The notes under the pieces were generated by a model. It was not told where the DNA came from. It saw only the letters and a list, made by a program, of their open reading frames with translations, and ran no database searches. From contig JBMHDM010000047.1 of assembly GCA_049889395.1 (NCBI GenBank), positions 1-24,348 on the forward strand: a DNA stretch of 24,348 nt. Direction: 5' to 3'. The translations under genes and the position numbers were made by a program. Within the stretch, counting starts at the first letter, position 1; each line of letters starts with the position of its first letter. Below are positions 21,960-24,348 of the stretch, piece by piece. Origin of the DNA: UBA3537 sp049889395. Lineage in GTDB: Bacteria > Bacteroidota > Bacteroidia > Flavobacteriales > Flavobacteriaceae.

Positions 21960-24348
21960 ATGAAAAAAATTACATTACTTTTTGCACTGTGTGCAGTTTT
22001 ATTAGGTTTTTCTCAATCACTTCCAGTAGACTTCCAATCGGGAGTTACTGCAGGAGATAACTGGAATGCCGATTCAGGAATGCAATCTGCAACTGTTGAA
22101 TCTGTTCCCGGGGACAGTTCCGGCAACGGTTTAGCCGGTAAAATTGTGAGTTCTGCTAGTGATGATACAGCATGGCCCTACCCTGCAGGTATTTTCCCAT
22201 GGCAAAATGCACAATTGTCATTGCAAACTAATTTTATTGATTTGCGTACGACTACCAACCAAACCATCACTATGGATGTTTACTCAGAAACAGCCATTGA
22301 TTTTCTTGTTAAGTTAGAACAAACAGCTTCTGGCGCTGCTGTAACAACCGAAACATCCTTTTCACATACCGGTACTGGTTGGGAAAGTATTTCAGTTAAC
22401 TTCGGCGCTTTAACCACACCACCAAATGATCAATTTAAGCTACTTGTTTTGTTTCCTAATTACAATGCAGCAGCCAGTGATTTTCACCCACAGCCATTTG
22501 CAAGTACAACTTACGTGGACAACATAAACGGACCGGTAGGAGATGCTATTTCTACGCCCTCTGGTCCTACGACTAATGCTTCAACACCAACAGTAGCTGA
22601 AGCTGATGTCATTTCGTTTTACAGTGACGCTTACAACGATGTGTCTGGGATAAATTTTGATCCAGATTGGGGGCAAGCAACAGCTGTCAACACAGCCTAT
22701 GACCCAACTGGAGCAGGAACCAATACTGTTATAGAGTACTCCAATTTCAATTACCAAGGCGTTGATTTTCCAGCCACGGATTTATCCGCAATGTCTCATG
22801 TACACTTAGATGTTTGGACAGATAGTGAAACTGGAGTAAGATTTACGCCCATTAGTCCTGGGCAAGAGTCACCAACCGCCCTTAATCCTACCAGTGGAGA
22901 ATGGACAAGTATAGACCTTCCTCTAAGTACATGGGCCAATGTAGACTTTACAAACGTTAACCAGTTTAAATTTGACGGTGGTGCTAGTGGAGGAACTGTT
23001 TATGTGGATAACATATATTTTTACAATTCACCACTTACAGCGCCCATAACCAATGCACCCACGCCAACGCAAGACGCTGCAGATGTGATTTCTGTATACA
23101 GTGATTCTTATAACAACGTGACGGTAACTAACTTCAATCCTGGTTGGGGGCAGTCTGGAACAGTAGATGCTGCTTACGACCCGACTGGAGAAGGTAACAA
23201 TACTGTCTTAGCTTATAATAACTTTAACTATCAAGGAACAGACTTGGAGTCAACAGATGTCTCTGGGATGGACTATGTTCATTTAGATGTTTGGACAGCT
23301 AATGGCCAACAACTTAAGTTTACGCCAATTAGTAATGGTGCTGAATATCTTGTTGACGTTGCCTTGACGTCAGGATCTTGGAGTAGTGTTGATATCCCTC
23401 TAAGTGATTTTACAGGGGTAACTCTTGACAATGTGATTCAATTAAAGTTTGACGGACAGCCGGGTACTTCGGACATCTACATTGACAACATTTATTTTTG
23501 GAAAGAACCAGCTGCTTCTGGTAATAGTGTTACTGTAGAAACCTCACAAGCCTGGAACGGATATATTAATGCTTTCAACGTTAGTGATGATGCTTACGCT
23601 TTTGGCTTTGGTTACGGTGTAGCAAACTTGAGAGCTACAGCAACAGCAACTTCAATGACTTTGGAACCTAACATTGCTATTTGGACGGCAGAAGCTGCCA
23701 ATACAGCTTGGTTTGACAACTCCTCTGGAACACAAACGCCAGTGAAGTATATTGAAGCCAGTTCATTCATAGAAGACAACAGCTTAGCCGGATCTGATCT
23801 CACATTTAGTGGCACAGTCAGCTCCAATGATTTGAATGCAAACTATACAGTTTTAGCTTTCATCAAAGCTCTAGACCCAAATAACGGCTATGCTACTGTA
23901 GTCAATGAAACTGCTAGTTTAACTGGTACAACAGGAGCTTTCACGGTATCAGCTACTGCGGCGCAACTGGCATCTGGCTTAATAGTTCAGTATGGTTTTG
24001 TGATGACAGGACTTCCAGCAGATCCAAATGACGCAACTTTGGGAAGTTTGGTTGTAGGCGAAGTTCCTGCACCTGATGGACCAACGACCAGCGCTCCAAC
24101 ACCTCCTGCGAGAGATGCTGGTGATGTTTTCTCTTTATTGTCAGACGCTTATACCAATGAAACACCCGCGGGCGGTTTAGGAGCTTTTGCTGGCGCTACT
24201 ATTGAAGACTATGTCATTGGTGGTGCTGATAATACGCTTAAAGTGACTGCACCAAATGCTGGTGGAGGTTACCAATATGTATTCGGAATTCCTAATGGTG
24301 TTGATTTGAGCCCATTTACGCACATGCACCTTGATTATTATGTAATGG
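21960..24348 (+). CDS. Large secreted multi-module protein with carbohydrate-binding-like repeats, 3' truncated
   Basis: The frame is open from ATG 21960 to the window edge, 796 complete codons. A signal peptide (MKKITLLFALCAVLLGFSQS) is followed by a beta-sandwich-like module (about 20-191, LPVDFQSGVTAGDNWN to TTYVDNINGP). Two clearly related modules follow (about 215-357 and 374-515), each opening with ADVIS-YSD-YN, containing HLDVWT and FTPIS, and closing with Y(V/I)DNIYF. They are joined by Pro/Thr-rich linkers such as NAPTPT. A different module (about 517-703, AWNGYINAFN) comes next, then the start of another repeat (from about 721, DVFSLLSDAY). The repeated modules resemble galactose-binding-like CBMs of flavobacterial secreted polysaccharide-active proteins; a catalytic domain or type IX sorting domain may lie downstream but is not visible. 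Confidence 0.85.
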   Translation, partial: MKKITLLFALCAVLLGFSQSLPVDFQSGVTAGDNWNADSGMQSATVESVPGDSSGNGLAGKIVSSASDDTAWPYPAGIFPWQNAQLSLQTNFIDLRTTTNQTITMDVYSETAIDFLVKLEQTASGAAVTTETSFSHTGTGWESISVNFGALTTPPNDQFKLLVLFPNYNAAASDFHPQPFASTTYVDNINGPVGDAISTPSGPTTNASTPTVAEADVISFYSDAYNDVSGINFDPDWGQATAVNTAYDPTGAGTNTVIEYSNFNYQGVDFPATDLSAMSHVHLDVWTDSETGVRFTPISPGQESPTALNPTSGEWTSIDLPLSTWANVDFTNVNQFKFDGGASGGTVYVDNIYFYNSPLTAPITNAPTPTQDAADVISVYSDSYNNVTVTNFNPGWGQSGTVDAAYDPTGEGNNTVLAYNNFNYQGTDLESTDVSGMDYVHLDVWTANGQQLKFTPISNGAEYLVDVALTSGSWSSVDIPLSDFTGVTLDNVIQLKFDGQPGTSDIYIDNIYFWKEPAASGNSVTVETSQAWNGYINAFNVSDDAYAFGFGYGVANLRATATATSMTLEPNIAIWTAEAANTAWFDNSSGTQTPVKYIEASSFIEDNSLAGSDLTFSGTVSSNDLNANYTVLAFIKALDPNNGYATVVNETASLTGTTGAFTVSATAAQLASGLIVQYGFVMTGLPADPNDATLGSLVVGEVPAPDGPTTSAPTPPARDAGDVFSLLSDAYTNETPAGGLGAFAGATIEDYVIGGADNTLKVTAPNAGGGYQYVFGIPNGVDLSPFTHMHLDYYVM

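Overview
The window looks like chromosomal DNA of a marine Bacteroidetes, most likely a member of the Flavobacteriaceae. The evidence is AT-rich DNA with tightly packed, often overlapping genes; several copies of a TAnnTTTG-type -7 promoter element; lipoprotein signals on periplasmic glycosidases; an isoprenoid gene order (mvaD, GHMP mevalonate kinase, UbiA, S4 pseudouridine synthase) that I associate with flavobacteria; and a repeat-rich secreted protein of flavobacterial style. No tRNA, rRNA, CRISPR array or insertion sequence was seen.

Region 1 (3-10980, + strand) is an alpha-glucan/maltose operon. It holds an SLC45/GPH-like sugar transporter (5' end outside the window), beta-phosphoglucomutase, a GH65 maltose phosphorylase, a lipoprotein GH13 of cyclomaltodextrinase/neopullulanase type, a secreted alpha/beta-hydrolase esterase, a secreted GH31 alpha-glucosidase and a second lipoprotein GH13. 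Periplasmic or surface enzymes trim oligosaccharides, the transporter brings in maltose, and phosphorolysis plus PgmB yield glucose and glucose 6-phosphate. A perfect 13-bp hairpin followed by G and T-rich sequence closes the operon.

Region 2 (11032-14827, + strand) holds diphosphomevalonate decarboxylase, a mevalonate-kinase-like GHMP kinase, a UbiA prenyltransferase and an RluB/RsuA-family protein in which the catalytic Asp is Gly.

Region 3 (14805-21654, - strand) is a run of eight tightly spaced genes. In transcription order they are: an AhpD-like arsenosugar-associated protein, the radical SAM protein ArsS, a CofC-like transferase (DUF2064), a purine nucleoside phosphorylase with MTAP-like base-contact residues, a small membrane protein with a Cys-Cys pair (MerT-like), a DPM-type GT2, a BcsA/CslA-like membrane GT2 and a GT-C-like polytopic glycosyltransferase. 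I read this as a candidate pathway from S-adenosylmethionine and dimethylarsenic to an arsenosugar and possibly on to an arsenosugar glycolipid. It is the most interesting system in the window. No arsenite methyltransferase (ArsM) is encoded here.

Region 4 (21655-24348) is a 305-bp AT-rich intergenic region with operator-like repeats, followed by the start of a large + strand secreted protein (at least 796 codons, running off the window). It is built from tandem beta-sandwich-like, probably carbohydrate-binding modules.
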